Assembly (NCBI RefSeq): GCF_014649755.1
Contig: NZ_BMTQ01000007.1
Span: 186,001-250,000 of the forward strand
Origin: Streptomyces litmocidini
GTDB lineage: Bacteria; Actinomycetota; Actinomycetes; Streptomycetales; Streptomycetaceae
Direction of reading: 5' to 3'
DNA length: 64,000 nucleotides
The notes under the pieces are model-generated. The model was not told the origin of the DNA. It saw nothing but the letters and a program-made list of their open reading frames with translations, and did not search any database. This document shows, one piece after another, positions 62,262 through 64,000 of this stretch (position 1 is its first letter; every line of letters starts with the position of its first letter). The translations under genes and the position numbers were made by a program.

Positions 62262-62576
62262 GTGTCCGAGGCGGCCCCGAACGCCGCTCCCGCCGTTCCG
62301 CGGCCCGCACCGCTCGGTTTCCCGGGCGGCGTGGGAACGGTCACCGGAAGCACGTTCCTGGTCGAGAGCGACCATGCGCGGATCCTCCTCGGCTGCGGTC
62401 TCTTCCAGGGTTTCGCGACCCTGCGGCGCCGCAACCGGGAACGCTTGGCCCGTGACGCCGCGGACGTCGACGCCGTGGTCGTCGCCCGTGCCCACCCGGA
62501 CCACTGCGGCTGTCCGCCCCGCCTCGTCCGGCGGGGCTTCCGGGGGCCGATCCTCACCAGCGCCCGCACCGCCCGG
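62262..62576 (+). pseudogene. truncated MBL-fold (beta-CASP RNase-type) gene
   Basis: A GTG start with an AGGAGG site opens SEAAPNAAPAVPRPAPLGF, then GGVGTVTGSTFLVESDHARILL and ADVDAVVVARAHPDHCGCPPRLVRRGF, the N-terminal part of MBL/beta-CASP nucleases. Homology ends at about residue 105, leaving only the first fifth of a normal protein. The metal motif HxHxDH has lost its first His (RAHPDH), and the Asp of VDCGLFQG is Gly. The remnant keeps start and ribosome site but cannot be active. Confidence 0.72.
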
Positions 62577-62645
62577 CGTCGACCGCGAACCGGGCCGGAC
62601 GGCCGTGGTCCCCCGTTCCGGGGAGGCCGTCCCGGTCCGCCGACC

Positions 62646-62661
62646 GGGGCCCATCGGCCCC
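62646..62661 (+). promoter_or_regulatory. candidate DevR/OsdR box in front of third CBS-BON gene
   Basis: GGGGCCCATCGGCCCC has perfect half-sites with a four-base spacer, the same layout as the sites at 52539, 56094 and 62186. It lies just after the MBL remnant and 76 bases before the small ORF at 62737. It is probably the promoter element of the CBS-BON/NAPRTase operon. Confidence 0.55.
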
Positions 62662-62736
62662 TCGGGTGTGGCCTGCGCGGCCCTCCCGGGCGACAGCAGC
62701 CCCGGGCGAGTGTGGGGGAAAGGGCCGGAGGACCTC

Positions 62737-62847
62737 ATGACCCCCACGAGGACGCCGTCGAACGAACTCGCTCCCGAGGCCCGCGACCGCCTGCTGGACG
62801 GCCTCGTGCCGCGTCTCGGCGCGGAACCCCCGGCCCACGCCCGATGA
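62737..62847 (+). CDS. 36-residue small ORF
   Basis: ATG to TGA encodes MTPTRTPSNELAPEARDRLL plus 16 further residues. A GGAGG ribosome site lies six bases upstream, and the stop is twelve bases before the CBS-BON gene. It may be a leader peptide or small protein of the operon; I cannot assign a function. Confidence 0.45.
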   Translation: MTPTRTPSNELAPEARDRLLDGLVPRLGAEPPAHAR

Positions 62848-62859
62848 GGAGACAGAGTC

Positions 62860-63513
62860 ATGGCCACCCAGCCGTTCACCGTGGCCGACGTGATGACCAA
62901 GAAGGTCGTCGCCGTCCAGCCCGGCGCGGAGTTCAAGGAGATCGCCGCCGTCATGGAGCGGTGGAAGGTGACCGCCGTACCGGTCGTCGAGGGCGAGGGC
63001 CGTGTCGTCGGCGTGGTCTCCGAGGCCGATCTGCTCCTGAAGGAGGAGTTCCACGACCACCGCCTCGGTCTCGTGGAACAGATGCGGCGTCTCGACGCCA
63101 CGGCCAAGGCGGGTTCTCGCCGAGCCGGGGACCTGATGACCTCGCCCGCCGTCACCGTCGCTCCTGGTGCGTCCCTGCCCCGGGCCGCACGCCTCATGGC
63201 CGCCCATCGCGTGAAGCGACTGCCCGTCGTCACCGAGGACGGCGTGATCCAGGGGATCGTGAGCCGGTCCGACCTCCTCAAGGTCTTCCTCCGCCCGGAC
63301 GAGGACCTCGCCGCCGAAGTGCGCCGTGATGTCGTCGAGCACCTGTTCCCGCTCTCTCACCACCGGGTCGGGGTCCGTGTCGACGCCGGAGTCGTGACGC
63401 TGTCCGGCGAGGTCCGCGACAGCGCGCTCATCCCGCTCGCAGCCCGCCTCGCCCGCGCTGTCGAGGGCGTGGTGGACGTACGGTGCGAGCTCACCGCCGA
63501 GGGCCGGACGTAG
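62860..63513 (+). CDS. CBS-pair and BON domain protein
   Basis: The 217-residue protein has CBS motifs VADVMTKKVVAVQPGAEFKEIAAVM and AGDLMTSPAVTVAPGASLPRAARLM and a BON domain (VGVRVDAGVVTLSGEVRDSALI). It closely resembles the protein at 52625, including an EADLLLKEEF loop and a long linker between the CBS motifs, so these two are paralogues. ATG at 62860 follows GAGGAGACAG. The stop lies two bases before the NAPRTase gene. Confidence 0.9.
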   Translation: MATQPFTVADVMTKKVVAVQPGAEFKEIAAVMERWKVTAVPVVEGEGRVVGVVSEADLLLKEEFHDHRLGLVEQMRRLDATAKAGSRRAGDLMTSPAVTVAPGASLPRAARLMAAHRVKRLPVVTEDGVIQGIVSRSDLLKVFLRPDEDLAAEVRRDVVEHLFPLSHHRVGVRVDAGVVTLSGEVRDSALIPLAARLARAVEGVVDVRCELTAEGRT

Positions 63514-63515
63514 CC

Positions 63516-64000
63516 GTGTCCGAGGTGACGGCCACCGACCTGTACGAGGTCACGATGGCGCTCTCGTACCTGCGGGAGGACATGCGGGCCCCGGCCACCT
63601 TCAGCCTCTTCGTCCGTGACCTGCCGCCGGGCCGCGGATTCCTCGTCGCCGCAGGGCTCGAACCCGCCCTCGACCGCCTCTCCCGCTTCCGGGTGGGCCA
63701 CCCGGACGTCGAAGAGTTCGCCGAGGCGCTACGGCGGCCGGTCGAGGACCTCGAACCGCTGCACGGCCTGTTCTTCGAGGGGCAGGTCCGGGCCGTGCCC
63801 GAAGGACGTCTCGTGTTCGCGGGCGAACCGCTCCTGGAGGTCACCGCGCCGCTGCCCCAGGCCCAGCTCGTGGAGACCTGCCTGCTGTCCTTCCTCTGTC
63901 ACCAGACGGCCGTGGCGTCCAAGGCGGCCCGGTGCGTGCTGGCCGCCGCCGGGCGACCCCTGGTGGACTTCTCCCTGCGCCGCACGCACGGACCCGAGGC
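63516..64000 (+). CDS. pncB: nicotinate phosphoribosyltransferase, 3' end off window
   Basis: The frame begins at GTG 63516, two bases after the CBS-BON stop, and runs off the window after 161 codons. DLYEVTMALSYLREDMRAPATFSLFVRDLPPGRGFLVAAGLEPAL at the start and LVDFSLRRTHGPEA at the end match nicotinate phosphoribosyltransferase (the short bacterial PncB type). It salvages nicotinate into NAD. Placed next to CBS proteins under a DevR-like box, it may serve NAD homeostasis in dormancy. Confidence 0.9.
   Translation, partial: MSEVTATDLYEVTMALSYLREDMRAPATFSLFVRDLPPGRGFLVAAGLEPALDRLSRFRVGHPDVEEFAEALRRPVEDLEPLHGLFFEGQVRAVPEGRLVFAGEPLLEVTAPLPQAQLVETCLLSFLCHQTAVASKAARCVLAAAGRPLVDFSLRRTHGPE

Noticed and set aside
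1..64000. tRNA, rRNA or integrase attachment site
   Set aside because: No T-arm-like GTTCGAATC/GTTCGAGTC with a matching acceptor stem and no rRNA sequence was seen.

Overview
The window is about 73% G+C with strong third-position G/C bias. It uses many GTG starts, chains genes through GTGA/ATGA stop-start overlaps, and carries Streptomyces-type families: SpoIIE-like PP2C phosphatases, GlxA-type AraC regulators and a DevR/DevS (OsdR/OsdK-like) cluster. It is best read as a chromosomal, probably arm-located (accessory), segment of a Streptomyces or close relative. I found no tRNA, rRNA, CRISPR array or intact insertion sequence.

Region 1 (1-3.7 kb): a SpoIIE-type phosphatase cut by the window edge, a DUF1345 membrane protein and a PaaI-like thioesterase. 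Region 2 (3.7-16.2 kb): a ten-gene minus-strand operon that looks like an uncommon natural-product pathway. In transcription order it encodes a free-standing NRPS adenylation protein, a peptidyl carrier protein, a flavin amine oxidase, an acyl-CoA-synthetase-like ligase, a KamA-type radical SAM aminomutase, an ATP-grasp ligase, a PaaK-like adenylate-forming enzyme, an MFS transporter, an SDR and a second PaaK-like enzyme. Most junctions overlap, so the proteins are probably made together. A beta-amino-acid-containing amide is the simplest guess for the product, but it is a guess.

Region 3 (16.4-19.3 kb): a YciI-like protein, an SDR, and gene debris: remnants of a Vgb-like lyase, a VOC protein carrying an expanded hexanucleotide repeat, a TetR-like tail, and a GNAT enzyme with an internal deletion. 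Region 4 (19.4-24.2 kb): a LacI regulator followed by a convergent permease-amidohydrolase-TSUP operon headed by a perfect 30-bp palindromic operator. Region 5 (24.5-45 kb): mostly single genes (PPK2, quinone-oxidoreductase-like enzyme with a divergent AraC regulator, GGR-family flavoprotein, glycosyltransferase, PP2C phosphatase, GNAT, TauD-like oxygenase, VOC, Ser/Thr kinase, CoiA-like protein, RibD-C reductase, alpha/beta-hydrolase fold protein), with a decayed IS5-type transposase and PhzF/MerR remnants among them.

Region 6 (45.9-51 kb): aspartate 4-decarboxylase with two tandem AspT-type aspartate:alanine exchangers, the set needed for a proton-motive decarboxylation cycle. Region 7 (51.7-64 kb): a dormancy/hypoxia-type locus with flavodoxin, three CBS-BON proteins, a convergent DevR/DevS pair, an Acg-like nitroreductase, an alcohol dehydrogenase-HAD-GH65 operon, a decayed MBL gene and nicotinate phosphoribosyltransferase cut by the window edge. 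Four 16-bp G-rich palindromes resembling DevR boxes lie in front of genes in this region and suggest one regulon under the resident DevR.
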